Source: Pseudarthrobacter sp. NamE2 (GTDB taxonomy: Bacteria > Actinomycetota > Actinomycetes > Actinomycetales > Micrococcaceae). Taken from it: a stretch of DNA of 64,000 nucleotides. The notes under the pieces are model-generated. The model was not told the DNA's origin. It worked only from the letters and a program-made list of their open reading frames with translations, and made no database searches. Positions 45,143 to 54,432 of the stretch are shown here, piece after piece; the stretch's first letter is position 1; each line of letters starts with the position of its first letter. Where the stretch lies: positions 186,001-250,000 of the forward strand of contig NZ_VAHN01000002.1 in NCBI RefSeq assembly GCF_005796205.1, given 5' to 3'. Position numbers and translations under genes: made by a program.

Positions 45143-46171
45143 TCAGTTGGCGTGCAGGGCGTCGTTCAGTTCCACGGTCTGGCCCTTGCGCGGAAGGACC
45201 TCCACAACGCCCGTGGTGGAGTTGCGGCGGAACAGCAGGTTGGGAACGCCGGAAAGCTCGGCTGCCTTGACGATTTTGGTGGTGTCCTCGCCCACCTCGT
45301 CCTTGGGGCCGGGGACGCGCACGCGGGTGCCGGCGGTGACGTAGAGGCCAGCCTCCACGACGGAATCGTCGCCGATGCTGATTCCGACGCCGGAGTTCGC
45401 GCCCAGCAGGACGCGCTCACCGATGGTGATCTTTTCCTTGCCGCCACCCGAGAGGGTACCCATGATGGATGCCCCGCCGCCGACGTCGCTGCCGTCACCG
45501 GCGACGACGCCCGCCGAAATCCGGCCTTCCACCATAGAGGTGCCCAGGGTGCCGGCGTTGAAATTGACGAAGCCTTCGTGCATGACGGTGGTGCCGGCCG
45601 CGAGGTGGGCACCCAGGCGGACGCGGTCGGCGTCGGCGATCCGGACGCCGGCGGGCACAACGTAGTCCACCATCCGAGGGAACTTGTCGATGCCGTAGAC
45701 GGTGACCGGACCGCGCCGGCGCAGTTTGGCGCGGGTGATTTCGAAACCTTCGACGGCAGCCGGGCCGAAATTGGTCCAGACAACGTTGGGCAGCTTGCCG
45801 AAAATGCCGTCCAGGTTGATTGTGTTGGGCCGGACCAGGCGGTGCGAGAGCAGGTGCAGCCGGAGGTAGGCGTCAGCGGTATCTGCGGGGGCTTCGTCGA
45901 GGTTGATCTGGACGAACACCACCTTCTGCTCGGTGCCGCGGTCCTCGTCGGTGCCGTTCTCCGCGATCCGGACCAGGGCCTCGTCGGCGTTCTCCACCGA
46001 GCGCAGGTTCTCGGCGGCAACGCCCAATGCGGGGGTGGGATACCAGACGTCGAGGACGGTAGCCTCGCCGTTGATCGTGGCGATGGTTGCCACGCCAAAG
46101 CCAAAGGCGGAGCGGTCGTCGGGGGTGGCGCTAAAGGTTTCGGGCACGGCAGAAGAAGCGGTCTCAGTCAT
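45143..46171 (-). CDS. dapD: 2,3,4,5-tetrahydropyridine-2,6-dicarboxylate N-succinyltransferase
   Basis: 342 residues, the longer actinobacterial DapD type. A left-handed beta-helix built of hexapeptide repeats spans about residues 160-290 ([19 protein letters not shown] region). It succinylates tetrahydrodipicolinate with succinyl-CoA. ATG 46171 follows TAGACT by 7 bases. It is divergent from dapE with only 51 bases between them. Confidence 0.95.
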   Translation of the reverse strand: MTETASSAVPETFSATPDDRSAFGFGVATIATINGEATVLDVWYPTPALGVAAENLRSVENADEALVRIAENGTDEDRGTEQKVVFVQINLDEAPADTADAYLRLHLLSHRLVRPNTINLDGIFGKLPNVVWTNFGPAAVEGFEITRAKLRRRGPVTVYGIDKFPRMVDYVVPAGVRIADADRVRLGAHLAAGTTVMHEGFVNFNAGTLGTSMVEGRISAGVVAGDGSDVGGGASIMGTLSGGGKEKITIGERVLLGANSGVGISIGDDSVVEAGLYVTAGTRVRVPGPKDEVGEDTTKIVKAAELSGVPNLLFRRNSTTGVVEVLPRKGQTVELNDALHAN

Positions 46172-46178
46172 GTGCTCC

Positions 46179-46184
46179 AGTCTA
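46179..46184 (-). promoter_or_regulatory. -10 box for dapD (leaderless or very short leader)
   Basis: TAGACT on the minus strand, 7 bases (GGAGCAC) and the ATG at 46171. Confidence 0.5.
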
Positions 46185-46210
46185 TCGAGGGGCGGGCGCC
46201 GGGTTCGAAC

Positions 46211-46216
46211 TAGACT
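46211..46216 (+). promoter_or_regulatory. -10 box for dapE (leaderless)
   Basis: TAGACT is followed by 6 bases and the GTG at 46223. Its -35 region falls on the dapD -10 region. Confidence 0.5.
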
Positions 46217-46222
46217 GGCTTC

Positions 46223-47359
46223 GTGACTGCCGAAACCGCTTCCGCAACGTCCATGCCCGTCCTTGACCTACGGCAGGACGTGGCGCTGCTGACGGCTGCG
46301 CTGATGGACATCAACAGTGTGTCCGGCAACGAAAAGGAACTGGCCGACGCCGTCGAAGCTGCCTTGCGGGACATTCCCCGGTTGACGGTGCTCCGGGACG
46401 GGGACGCCATCATCGCCAGAACAGAGCTGGGGCACGCCGAACGCGTCATCCTGGCGGGGCACCTGGACACCGTCCCGCTGCCGCTCACCGAAGGTTCCAG
46501 GGGGACGGTGCCGTCAACCTGGGAGTCCGGGGTACCGGGGGAGGGCGTCCTCTATGGCCGCGGTGCCACGGACATGAAGGGCGGTGTTGCGGTCCAGCTT
46601 GCCCTGGCGGCAACTATGTTCGACGACGGCGCGCAGCCACAGCGGGACGTCACCTTCGTCTTTTACGACCACGAGGAAGTGGAAGCTGTAAAGAGCGGCC
46701 TGGGCCGGCTGGTGCGCAACCATGGGCACCTGCTGCACGGTGACTTCGCCATCCTGCTGGAACCCACGGACGGCACAGTGGAGGGCGGGTGCAACGGGAC
46801 CAGCCGGTTTGAGGCAACCACCGTCGGCGAGGCGGCGCACTCCGCCCGGGCCTGGATGGGCAGCAACGCCATCCACGCGGCAGCACCCATCCTGGCCCGG
46901 CTGGCTGCCTACCAGCCGCAGACCGTCACCGTGGACGGCCTGGATTACCGGGAGAGCCTCAACGCCGTCAAGATCAACGGCGGTACCGCGGGCAATGTCA
47001 TCCCGGACCGCTGCGTGGTGGAGATCAACTACCGCTTCGCGCCGGACAAAACGCCGGACCAGGCGGAAGCCGTGGTCCGGGAACTGCTCGAGGGGTTCGA
47101 GGTGGTCCGCACCGACGCTGCCGCGGGCGCCCGTCCCGGACTGCAGCACCCGGCCGCCGCCTCTTTTGTTGCCGCCGTGGGAGCCGAGCCCAAGCCAAAG
47201 TACGGCTGGACCGACGTCGCGCGTTTCAGCGGGCTGGGCATCCCTGCTGTCAACTTCGGGCCGGGCGATGCGCTGCTGGCACACAAGGACAACGAGCACG
47301 TGCACGCCGATGCCATCCGGAAGTGCCTCGCCGCGCTGCGGCAGTGGCTGGCGGGGTGA
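46223..47359 (+). CDS. dapE: Succinyl-diaminopimelate desuccinylase
   Basis: 378 residues of the M20 zinc peptidase family. Metal and catalytic motifs are present: [29 protein letters not shown] and LEPTDG. It releases succinate to give LL-diaminopimelate. The dimerisation domain (about 175-290) begins at [15 protein letters not shown]. The GTG start sits 6 bases after a -10 box. A strong terminator follows and faces gluD. Confidence 0.94.
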   Translation: MTAETASATSMPVLDLRQDVALLTAALMDINSVSGNEKELADAVEAALRDIPRLTVLRDGDAIIARTELGHAERVILAGHLDTVPLPLTEGSRGTVPSTWESGVPGEGVLYGRGATDMKGGVAVQLALAATMFDDGAQPQRDVTFVFYDHEEVEAVKSGLGRLVRNHGHLLHGDFAILLEPTDGTVEGGCNGTSRFEATTVGEAAHSARAWMGSNAIHAAAPILARLAAYQPQTVTVDGLDYRESLNAVKINGGTAGNVIPDRCVVEINYRFAPDKTPDQAEAVVRELLEGFEVVRTDAAAGARPGLQHPAAASFVAAVGAEPKPKYGWTDVARFSGLGIPAVNFGPGDALLAHKDNEHVHADAIRKCLAALRQWLAG

Positions 47360-47390
47360 CCGCGGGAAAGACCTGGCGTTAAACGACGAT

Positions 47391-47420
47391 GACGGCCCGG
47401 ACCACAAGGTCCGGGCCGTC
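47391..47420. terminator. Terminator between dapE and gluD
   Basis: GACGGCCCGGACC (47391-47403) pairs perfectly with 47408-47420 around ACAA, between convergent genes. Confidence 0.8.
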
Positions 47421-47434
47421 GTCTAAGCGGGCTG

Positions 47435-48274
47435 TCAGGGGACAGGAGCCTCCGCTGCCTCAGGCTCCGGCTTGGCAACGCCGCCGGCGGCCTTCTTCGA
47501 ACCCCGGCGCTCAATCCAGACTGCAAGCCTGGAGACGAGGATGTTGATGGCGATGTAGATCGCGGCGGCAACGAAGAAGATGGGGAACAGGAACTGGGTG
47601 CCCAGGAAGTCCGCCATCACCTGCACGGCACGCAGCAGTTCGCCGTACGCCACGATGTAGCCGAGGGACGTGTCCTTCAGCAGCACCACCATCTGCGCCA
47701 CCAGTGACGGCATCATGCGGCGGATGGCCTGCGGCAGTTCGATCAGCATGCGGGACTTGAAGCTGGTCAGGCCGATGGCAAGGCCGGCTTCGCGCTGCCC
47801 GCGGGGGAGCGACTGGACGCCTGCCCGGATGATCTCAGCGAACACTGCGGCGTTGTAGAGCACCAGGCCGGTGACTACGGCAATAAACGGCGAGGTGCCG
47901 AAGCCCAGCAGGACGAACAGCATCATCAGGACCACGGGCATGCCGCGGAGGAACTCCAGCAGCACGCGGACAGGGATACGGATGGCGGCTGCGTCCGCAA
48001 TGCGCAGCAGGCAGAGGACCAGGCCCAGGGGGAACGCGATGACAGCCGCGAGGGCGGCAGCGCTCAGGGTTGCCCAGAGGCCGTTGCCCAGGAGAGTCCA
48101 CACATCACCCCGGGTGAAGATCTGCCAGCGGCGGGCCTCGAAAATGCCCTGCTGGGCGAGGGTCATGATGATCCATGCCAGCAGGCCGAGGATCAGCAGC
48201 GACCCGACGATCGAGCCGATCAGGGAAATACGGCGGGCCTTGGGCCCGGGAACGTCGTAAAGGACGGAGCTCAT
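47435..48274 (-). CDS. gluD: Glutamate ABC transporter permease GluD
   Basis: 279 residues of the HisM/GlnP permease type, with about five helices and the EAA motif GQREAGLAIGLTSFKSRMLIELPQ near residues 155-178 (cited by position). The Ala/Glu/Pro-rich C-terminal tail is not conserved. The ATG overlaps the gluC stop by 4 bases (ATGA). It is the last gene of gluABCD. Confidence 0.92.
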   Translation of the reverse strand: MSSVLYDVPGPKARRISLIGSIVGSLLILGLLAWIIMTLAQQGIFEARRWQIFTRGDVWTLLGNGLWATLSAAALAAVIAFPLGLVLCLLRIADAAAIRIPVRVLLEFLRGMPVVLMMLFVLLGFGTSPFIAVVTGLVLYNAAVFAEIIRAGVQSLPRGQREAGLAIGLTSFKSRMLIELPQAIRRMMPSLVAQMVVLLKDTSLGYIVAYGELLRAVQVMADFLGTQFLFPIFFVAAAIYIAINILVSRLAVWIERRGSKKAAGGVAKPEPEAAEAPVP

Positions 48275-48921
48275 CGGGCAATCGCCACCTTTCGTTCCAC
48301 CGTGCTGGCCAGGATGCCCAGCGGAACGGTGAGGAGCAGATAGAAGAATGCGGTGCCCAGCAGGACTGCGATGACGGCGTCGCCGTTGGCGTTGGCCAGC
48401 TGGCGGCCGTAGCCGAACAGTTCAAGGACAAAGAACGCGCCCGCAACCGAGGAGTTCTTCACCAGGGCGATCAGGATGTTGATCAGCGGCGGGATCACCG
48501 TGCGCAGGGCTTGGGGCAGGATGATGAGGGAAAGCACCTGGCCGAACTTCATGCCGATGCTTCGGGCGGCCTCCGCCTGGCCAACGGGAACGCTGTTTAC
48601 TCCGGAGCGCACAGCTTCGGCGATGAACGCGGCGGTGTAGGTGCTCAGGGCGATGATGGCGGCGACTTCGAACTGCTCGAACCTGACCCCAATGCGGGGG
48701 AGGACGATGGCGGCAAAGAAGAAAGCGATGGTCAGCGGGGTGTTCCGCAGGACCTCGACGTACACGGTACTGAATCCGCGCAGTGCTGCCACCGGAGAGA
48801 CCCTGGCTGCCGCCAGGAGAGTGCCGAGCACCAGCGCGATGATCCCGGAGACGGCTGACAGGAATAGGGTTCGGAGAAAACCTTCCCAATACAACGGCAG
48901 GTTTTCAATGATGACGTCCAT
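48271..48921 (-). CDS. gluC: Glutamate ABC transporter permease GluC
   Basis: 216 residues with about five helices and the EAA motif GQAEAARSIGMKFGQVL. It pairs with GluD in the membrane. It begins 86 bases after the gluB stop, beyond a stem-loop, and overlaps gluD. Confidence 0.92.
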   Translation of the reverse strand: MDVIIENLPLYWEGFLRTLFLSAVSGIIALVLGTLLAAARVSPVAALRGFSTVYVEVLRNTPLTIAFFFAAIVLPRIGVRFEQFEVAAIIALSTYTAAFIAEAVRSGVNSVPVGQAEAARSIGMKFGQVLSLIILPQALRTVIPPLINILIALVKNSSVAGAFFVLELFGYGRQLANANGDAVIAVLLGTAFFYLLLTVPLGILASTVERKVAIAR

Positions 48922-48963
48922 AGGATCCTTCGGCTGTGGGAGTGGACGGAAGTGAAGGCGGAA

Positions 48964-48997
48964 AGGTGCCGGGACCGGCTGACCGGCCCCGGCACCT
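48964..48997 (-). terminator. Stem-loop after gluB
   Basis: Ten pairs (AGGTGCCGGG, 48964-48973, with 48988-48997), one mismatch and four more pairs (CCGG/CCGG) around CTGA, 11 bases after the gluB stop. It probably sets a high binding-protein to permease ratio. Confidence 0.55.
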
Positions 48998-49007
48998 CAG
49001 ATCCGGC

Positions 49008-49895
49008 TTAGTAGCGGTCGATCTCGGGCAGCTCGGGAGCAGTCTTGATGACTGCACCTGCGGTGGCTTCCCATGCCTTCTTGTAGGACCCGTCCTCTTC
49101 GAACGCCTCCAGCTGGTCGTTGATCCAGTTGCGGAACTCGGTGTCGTCCTTCTTCAGGCCGATGCCGTACGGCTCCTTGGTGAAGGTCTCGTCCGATGCG
49201 AGCTTGAAGGCGTCGGGCTCTTTGTCCACGAAACCGGCGAGGATCACGTTGTCAGTGGTGACAGCCTCGACCTGCTTGTTGCGCAGCGGCTCCAGGCAGG
49301 CGGAGTAGGTGGCAGCCGGAACAAGCTCGGCACCGTACTTGTCCACGATAGTGGCAGCCGGGGTGGAGCCGGTGACGGAGCAGACCTTCTTGCCCTTGAC
49401 GTCCTCGGGGGTCTTGATGGTGTCGTTGTCCTTGTTGACCATCAGTGCCTGGCCGGCTTCATAGTACGGTCCGGCGAAGCTGACAACCTGCTTGCGCTTG
49501 TCGTTGATGGTGTAGGTGGCGATGACCAGGTCAACCTTGCCCTGCTCGATGAACGGCTCGCGGTTGGCGGAGACGGTCTCGGACCACTCGATCTTGTCCG
49601 CGGGGATGCCGAGCTTGGCCGCGATCAGCTTGCCGATCTCGACGTCGAAGCCAACGGGCTTGCCGTCCAGGCCCACCTGGCCGAACAGGGGCTGGTCGAA
49701 CTTGGTGCCGATCCGGATGGTGCCGGCAGTGGAGAGCTTTTCCATGGTGGTGCCGGCGGCGAAGGTCGGCTTTTCGGCCACGGTGGGGTCGCTGGTGGTG
49801 CCGGCTCCGCCGCCGCCACAGGCGCTCAGGGACAGGGCGAGGGCAGCGGTGGCCGCCACGAAGAATGACTTCCGCCGGGTCATAAATGCCTTCAT
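49008..49895 (-). CDS. gluB: Glutamate-binding lipoprotein GluB
   Basis: 295 residues of the SBP_bac_3 family. The lipobox LSLSAC gives lipidated Cys26, followed by a Gly-rich linker. The ligand domain has GTIRIGTKFDQPLFG and the GKPVGFDVEIGKLIAAKLG signature. It binds glutamate (or a close amino acid) outside the cell. The ATG at 49895 has GAAAGGA upstream. Confidence 0.93.
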   Translation of the reverse strand: MKAFMTRRKSFFVAATAALALSLSACGGGGAGTTSDPTVAEKPTFAAGTTMEKLSTAGTIRIGTKFDQPLFGQVGLDGKPVGFDVEIGKLIAAKLGIPADKIEWSETVSANREPFIEQGKVDLVIATYTINDKRKQVVSFAGPYYEAGQALMVNKDNDTIKTPEDVKGKKVCSVTGSTPAATIVDKYGAELVPAATYSACLEPLRNKQVEAVTTDNVILAGFVDKEPDAFKLASDETFTKEPYGIGLKKDDTEFRNWINDQLEAFEEDGSYKKAWEATAGAVIKTAPELPEIDRY

Positions 49896-49978
49896 GACAT
49901 TCCTTTCATTGATGGCCGCGGTTACGGCCTGGGTGCGAACTGAGTGTGGTTGTTCGGTGAATCGATGACGCGGGTGCG

Positions 49979-50734
49979 TCAGTGGGTGAGGAGCTTGGAC
50001 AGGAAGTCCTTGGCCCGGCTGCTCCTGGGGTTGGTGAAGAACTCCTCCGGAGTGGCATCTTCAACAATCTGCCCGTCCGCCATGAAGACCACGCGGTCCG
50101 CGGCCTTGCGGGCGAAGCCCATCTCGTGCGTCACCACGATCATGGTCATGCCTTCCTTGGCAAGCTGGACCATGACGTCCAGGACCTCGTTGATCATTTC
50201 CGGGTCCAGCGCCGAGGTGGGCTCGTCGAAGAGCATGACCTTCGGCTTCATTGCCAGGGCGCGGGCAATGGCGACGCGCTGCTGCTGGCCGCCGGAGAGC
50301 TGTGCCGGCAGCTTGGGGGCCTGGTGGCCGACGCCCACCCGCTCCAGGAGGGCCATGGCGTCCTTGTCCGCAGTGGCCTTGTTGACGCCCTTGACCTTGA
50401 TGGGGCCGAGCGTGACGTTCTCCAGGATGGTTTTGTGGGCGAAAAGGTTGAACGACTGGAAGACCATTCCGACGTCGGCGCGGAGCTGCGCAAGTTCCTT
50501 GCCTTCCTCCGGAAGCACCTTCCCGTCGATGCTGATGGTCCCGCTTTCGATGGTTTCGAGGCGGTTGATGGCGCGGCACAGAGTGGACTTGCCGGAACCG
50601 GACGGCCCGATGACCACAACAACCTCGCCCTTGCGGACCTGCAGATTGATGTCCTTCAAAACGTGCAGCTGGCCGTAATGCTTGTTCACGGCCTTCAGGG
50701 AGACGAGGGTATCGCCGGGCGCAGTAGTAGTCAT
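49979..50734 (-). CDS. gluA: Glutamate ABC transporter ATPase GluA
   Basis: 251 residues. Walker A is [12 protein letters not shown], the signature [15 protein letters not shown] and Walker [15 protein letters not shown]. It powers GluBCD. ATG 50734 lies 6 bases after TAGATT on the minus strand and is probably leaderless. It is divergent from the LOG-type gene. Confidence 0.94.
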   Translation of the reverse strand: MTTTAPGDTLVSLKAVNKHYGQLHVLKDINLQVRKGEVVVVIGPSGSGKSTLCRAINRLETIESGTISIDGKVLPEEGKELAQLRADVGMVFQSFNLFAHKTILENVTLGPIKVKGVNKATADKDAMALLERVGVGHQAPKLPAQLSGGQQQRVAIARALAMKPKVMLFDEPTSALDPEMINEVLDVMVQLAKEGMTMIVVTHEMGFARKAADRVVFMADGQIVEDATPEEFFTNPRSSRAKDFLSKLLTH

Positions 50735-50740
50735 AGGAAG

Positions 50741-50746
50741 AATCTA
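50741..50746 (-). promoter_or_regulatory. -10 box for gluABCD (leaderless)
   Basis: On the minus strand TAGATT is followed by 6 bases and the gluA ATG at 50734. Confidence 0.5.
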
Positions 50747-50825
50747 GCGAACTGCGGGTCGCTATGACGGGAATCACCCCAAGTTCACGTGGATCGTGAT
50801 TCAAGAGATACCTGCCGCGGGAGGT

Positions 50826-50831
50826 TAGCCT
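50826..50831 (+). promoter_or_regulatory. -10 box for the LOG-type gene (leaderless)
   Basis: TAGCCT is followed by 6 bases and the ATG at 50838. Confidence 0.5.
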
Positions 50832-50837
50832 AGGGGA

Positions 50838-51620
50838 ATGAGTATCAACGTAGATCCGGCCAAGAATTCACAGCCGCGCCGCAAGGGGCCCCTTGAACTG
50901 CGCCGCAAGCAGGCCGCGGTGGAAATGTCCGACCAGCATCTGCTTGATACGAAGGGCCCCGGGCAGTTTGTCCACACCGATCCCTGGCGGGTCCTCAGGA
51001 TCCAGAGCGAATTCGTGGAGGGCTTCGGTGCACTGGCGGACATCGGCAAAGCCGTCAGCGTCTTCGGTTCCGCCCGCACCAAACCCGGCAGCGCCTACTA
51101 CGAGATGGGCGTGGAGGTGGGCCGGAAACTGGCGGAGGCCGGCGTCGCCGTCATCACCGGCGGGGGACCCGGCTCAATGGAAGCTGCCAACCGCGGCACC
51201 GTTGAAGGCAACGGCGTGTCCGTGGGGCTCGGCATCGAGCTTCCCTTTGAACAGGGGTTGAACCAGTGGGTGGACCTGGGGATCAACTTCCGGTACTTCT
51301 TTGCCCGCAAGACGATGTTCGTGAAATACGCCCAGGGATTCATTGTGCTGCCCGGCGGCCTGGGAACCCTGGACGAGCTGTTCGAGGCGATGGTCCTGGT
51401 GCAGACCCGGAAGGTGACCTCATTCCCCATCGTGCTGCTCGGCGTTGAATTCTGGGGACCCATGATCGACTGGATCCGCGGAACCCTGGTGGCTGAGGGA
51501 ATGGTTTCGGAAAAGGACCTCGACCTGATCCAGCTCGTGGACGATCCCGCGGAAGCGGTCAACCGCGTGCTGAACGTGCCCATCACTCCAAGCCCGAACG
51601 GCGAACAGCGGCCTGAGTAG
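50838..51620 (+). CDS. LOG-type (TIGR00730) phosphoribohydrolase-like protein
   Basis: 260 residues. GGGPGSMEAANRG and PGGLGTLDELFEAM are the nucleotide-binding and catalytic motifs of the lysine-decarboxylase-like LOG family. Members remove ribose 5-phosphate from nucleotides; some make cytokinins. The N-terminal 60 residues are basic and less conserved. Its place matches Rv1205 in M. tuberculosis. Confidence 0.9.
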   Translation: MSINVDPAKNSQPRRKGPLELRRKQAAVEMSDQHLLDTKGPGQFVHTDPWRVLRIQSEFVEGFGALADIGKAVSVFGSARTKPGSAYYEMGVEVGRKLAEAGVAVITGGGPGSMEAANRGTVEGNGVSVGLGIELPFEQGLNQWVDLGINFRYFFARKTMFVKYAQGFIVLPGGLGTLDELFEAMVLVQTRKVTSFPIVLLGVEFWGPMIDWIRGTLVAEGMVSEKDLDLIQLVDDPAEAVNRVLNVPITPSPNGEQRPE

Positions 51621-51649
51621 GACGTCCCTGCGTCTGGCACGATGGAACT

Positions 51650-52066
51650 GTGAGCTTTTTTCTGGTCTTCCTCGCCATCGCGCTGGTTGGGGCTGTTGTC
51701 TGGGTCAGCCTCGGCCGCCGGGCAAGGAGTACGGGGGAGCCGTTGCCTGTGCTGCTCGACGGCGGGTTTGACCAGCCCCCGGCCAACCTTCCCCCCGTGC
51801 TCTTGCCGGCCGACGCCCGTCCCGGGGATGTGGACCGGGTGCGCTTCTCCCTCGGCCTCCGGGGCTACCGGATGGACCAGGTGGACCAGGTCCTCGACGA
51901 CCTGAGGGACCAGCTCGCTGCCAGGCAGCAGGAGGTGGAAGAGCTGCGTGCCCGGCTGCTCGCGCTTGAGGAACAGTCCGCGGGGAACCACACGGGGAAG
52001 TCCGACGACGAATCCGCCGGGGTGCCGGACCTGGGCGAAGCAGCGCCCGGGAAAGGCAGCCGGTGA
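51650..52066 (+). CDS. DivIVA-domain membrane protein
   Basis: 138 residues. One N-terminal helix (about 3-20) is followed by a linker and a DivIVA-like motif, VRFSLGLRGYRMDQVDQVLDD (cited from residue about 66), and a short coiled coil with a polar tail. It is likely to sit at curved membrane or poles. The GTG start lies 6 bases after CACGAT. Its stop overlaps the start of the mannosyltransferase gene (GTGA at 52063). Confidence 0.8.
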   Translation: MSFFLVFLAIALVGAVVWVSLGRRARSTGEPLPVLLDGGFDQPPANLPPVLLPADARPGDVDRVRFSLGLRGYRMDQVDQVLDDLRDQLAARQQEVEELRARLLALEEQSAGNHTGKSDDESAGVPDLGEAAPGKGSR

Positions 52067-53328
52067 GCACCGTTGCGCGGCGCCGGACCGGGTTTTCCCC
52101 GTCCGCGCAGGCAGCGGCGGCAAGGGCCGGTGCGGTGATGCGCGCCTGGCCCTGGTGGGCACAGGTTTCGGCCATCTACATCGCGGCCCGGTTGACCAGC
52201 GCCTGTATCTTCATGGCCGCCGCCCTGCACCAGGGCCCCAATCCCTGGTTTCCCGCCAAGCCCGACTACTGGAACTTCATCAACATCTGGGATGCGCGCT
52301 GGTACGGGGAAGTCATCGCCAACGGCTACCCCTCGGTCCTGCCCACTGATGCTGCCGGCAACGTGCAGGAGAACGCGTGGGCGTTCTATCCCCTCTACCC
52401 CGCCCTTGCCGCGGGCCTCAGCACTGTCACCGGATTAAACGGTGCAGCGTCGCTGACCATCATCGCCATGCTCGCCGGCTGGGGGGCGGCGCTGTTGGTC
52501 TACGCACTCTTCCGGCAGAAAGCTTCGCACGCACCCGCGCTGTGGGGCGTTGCCTTCTTTTCCACCTTCCCGGTCTCCGCAGTGCTGCAGGTTCCGTATG
52601 CGGAGTCACTCTCCCTGTTGCTGCTTGCCACCGCGCTGCTGTTGGTGGTCCGCCGCCAGTACCTTTGGGCCATCCCGGTGGTGGTGCTGCTGTGCCTGTC
52701 GCGGCCCGTCGGCGTTCCTTTCGCACTGATGCTCGGGCTCATCCTGGGTGGCAGGCTCGTGGAACGTTTCCGCGGCAACGGCGCGGAAACCAGGCAGGAT
52801 GCGGGCACACATTCGGTGCGCGATCTCGCCGCACTGACCGGGCTGACCGCCGTCGCAGGCATGTCCGCCCTGGCGTGGCCCGTGGCGGCGTGGGCGGCAA
52901 CCGGAGACTTCCAGGCCTATACCAAGACTGAAACCGTGTGGCGGGGACATGACCTGGTGCCGTTCAAGCCATGGTTCGATGCCGGCGTCGACCTTTTTGG
53001 CCCGGTACTGGGGCCGCTGGCACCGTTCGTTTTCGCCGCGCTGTTCGGCGCAATGCTGTTCCTGCCGCCCGTAGTGCGGCTCGGCGTCGAACTCCGCCTG
53101 TGGTGCGCGTGCTACATGGGCTACCTGGTGGCGTTCCTGCATCCGCAGACCAGCACCTTCCGCATGCTCCTGCCGCTGTTCCCGCTGGCCCTGGGCGCCG
53201 TTCTGCTCTCCAGGTCGAGGGCCTACCGGGGCACGGTGGTGACCATGTTCCTGCTGCTCCAGGTCGTATGGATTGTCTGGTTGTGGGCCTGGGCGCAATT
53301 GCCCGGCGGCGGAGATTACCCGCCGTAG
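52063..53328 (+). CDS. PIG-V-like mannosyltransferase (predicted)
   Basis: 421 residues and about 9-10 membrane helices. The first external loop has NIWDARWYGEVIANGYP, and AFYPLYPALAAG and VPYAESLSLL follow, as in PIG-V type GPI mannosyltransferases and actinobacterial relatives. It probably moves mannose from a polyprenyl carrier to a lipid or glycan in the outer leaflet. Translational overlap with the DivIVA-domain gene suggests coupled work, perhaps at growing poles. Confidence 0.8.
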   Translation: MSTVARRRTGFSPSAQAAAARAGAVMRAWPWWAQVSAIYIAARLTSACIFMAAALHQGPNPWFPAKPDYWNFINIWDARWYGEVIANGYPSVLPTDAAGNVQENAWAFYPLYPALAAGLSTVTGLNGAASLTIIAMLAGWGAALLVYALFRQKASHAPALWGVAFFSTFPVSAVLQVPYAESLSLLLLATALLLVVRRQYLWAIPVVVLLCLSRPVGVPFALMLGLILGGRLVERFRGNGAETRQDAGTHSVRDLAALTGLTAVAGMSALAWPVAAWAATGDFQAYTKTETVWRGHDLVPFKPWFDAGVDLFGPVLGPLAPFVFAALFGAMLFLPPVVRLGVELRLWCACYMGYLVAFLHPQTSTFRMLLPLFPLALGAVLLSRSRAYRGTVVTMFLLLQVVWIVWLWAWAQLPGGGDYPP

Positions 53329-53560
53329 TTTGGCTGGACTTCCACGCAGGTCAAAGCGGAAATACTGACCAGGCGAAAATGTCCATCGATTAGCTACGTA
53401 CGGGTAATTCCGCGATAATGATAAGTAAGCAAGGACAAAAAGCATTCAGAATACGCGCAGCCTTGGCGGTGGAAACAACCCGCCATAGCGGCTTGATCGA
53501 CATGCGGACACAGCCCGCCCGGGCTGATCAGTCCTGGGACAAATTGGAGGGGAATTCCTC

Positions 53561-53728
53561 ATGGCGGCGATGAAACCACGCACCGGCGACGGCCCAATGG
53601 AAGTCACCAAGGAGGGCCGCAGCCTGATCATGCGCGTCCCGCTCGAAGGCGGCGGGCGCCTTGTGGTCGAACTGAACGCTGCCGAAGCAGCAAACCTGAA
53701 GGAATGCCTGGTAGGCGTTACCGAATAA
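53561..53728 (+). CDS. DUF3117 small protein
   Basis: 55 residues (MAAMKPRTGDGPMEVTKEGR and on to LVGVTE). It is a highly conserved actinobacterial protein of unknown function, recognisable by KPRTGDGP and the EAANLKECL ending. The ATG has GGAGGGGAA 6 bases upstream. The 232-base gap before it has no other gene. A terminator follows. Confidence 0.92.
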   Translation: MAAMKPRTGDGPMEVTKEGRSLIMRVPLEGGGRLVVELNAAEAANLKECLVGVTE

Positions 53729-53735
53729 TCGTGCC

Positions 53736-53772
53736 GGACAGGGTCCGCAGCTACAGGCTGCGGGCCCTGTCC
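53736..53772 (+). terminator. Terminator after DUF3117
   Basis: A 15-pair stem with one G-U (53736-53750 with 53758-53772) around CTACAGG, then TGTCTTTC. Confidence 0.8.
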
Positions 53773-53799
53773 TGTCTTTCGTGCCCGGCGGCCGCCGCG

Positions 53800-54432
53800 C
53801 TACTTCTTGACGGCCACCAGCAGGCCGTCCCCGGTGGGCAGCATCGCCGAAGCCAGCCGGTCGTCGTCGCGGATGGCCTTGCCAATCTGGCGAAGGATCA
53901 CGGTGGTGGCCTCACGTCCTGCCGGGTTGGCCACTTTGTCCTTGTCCAGCGCGTCATTGATGATCAGCAGGCCGCCCCGCTTCAGGAGCCGGACTGCCTG
54001 GTCCACGTATCCGGGCAGGCCCGTTTTGTCTGCGTCGATGAACACCAGGTCGTAGGCGGCATCCGTGAGCCGCGGCAGGACGTCGCCGGCGCGGCCGGAA
54101 ATAGTGCGGGTGCGGTTGGCCGGGCTGCCGGCCTCGGTAAAGGCCTCGCGCGCGGCCCGGAGGTGTTCAACGTCCACGTCGATGGTGGTGAGGACGGACT
54201 GCGGGCCAAGGCCGCGCAGGAGGCACACGCCGGACACCCCGGCGCCCGTTCCGATTTCGACGGCGGTCTGCGCCTTTGACGCCGTAGCCAGGACCGTGAG
54301 GACGGCGCCCACGCCCGGTCCGATGGGGGTGACACCCAGTTCAAAGGAACGCTCACGGGCCCGAAGCATGACCTCATCCTCAGCGGGCAGATCTTCTGCA
54401 TAGGACCAGCTGATGGACTTGTCGGCGCTCAT
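53800..54432 (-). CDS. SAM-dependent O-methyltransferase (type 3)
   Basis: 210 residues of the catechol-OMT-like fold. SAM motif EIGTGAGVSGVCLL, then TTIDVDVEHLRAAREAF, and the metal-binding DLVFIDADKTGLPGYV are present. The substrate is unknown. In M. tuberculosis the homologue (Rv1220c) is also divergent from sigE, as here. GGAAAG lies upstream of the ATG. Confidence 0.9.
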   Translation of the reverse strand: MSADKSISWSYAEDLPAEDEVMLRARERSFELGVTPIGPGVGAVLTVLATASKAQTAVEIGTGAGVSGVCLLRGLGPQSVLTTIDVDVEHLRAAREAFTEAGSPANRTRTISGRAGDVLPRLTDAAYDLVFIDADKTGLPGYVDQAVRLLKRGGLLIINDALDKDKVANPAGREATTVILRQIGKAIRDDDRLASAMLPTGDGLLVAVKK

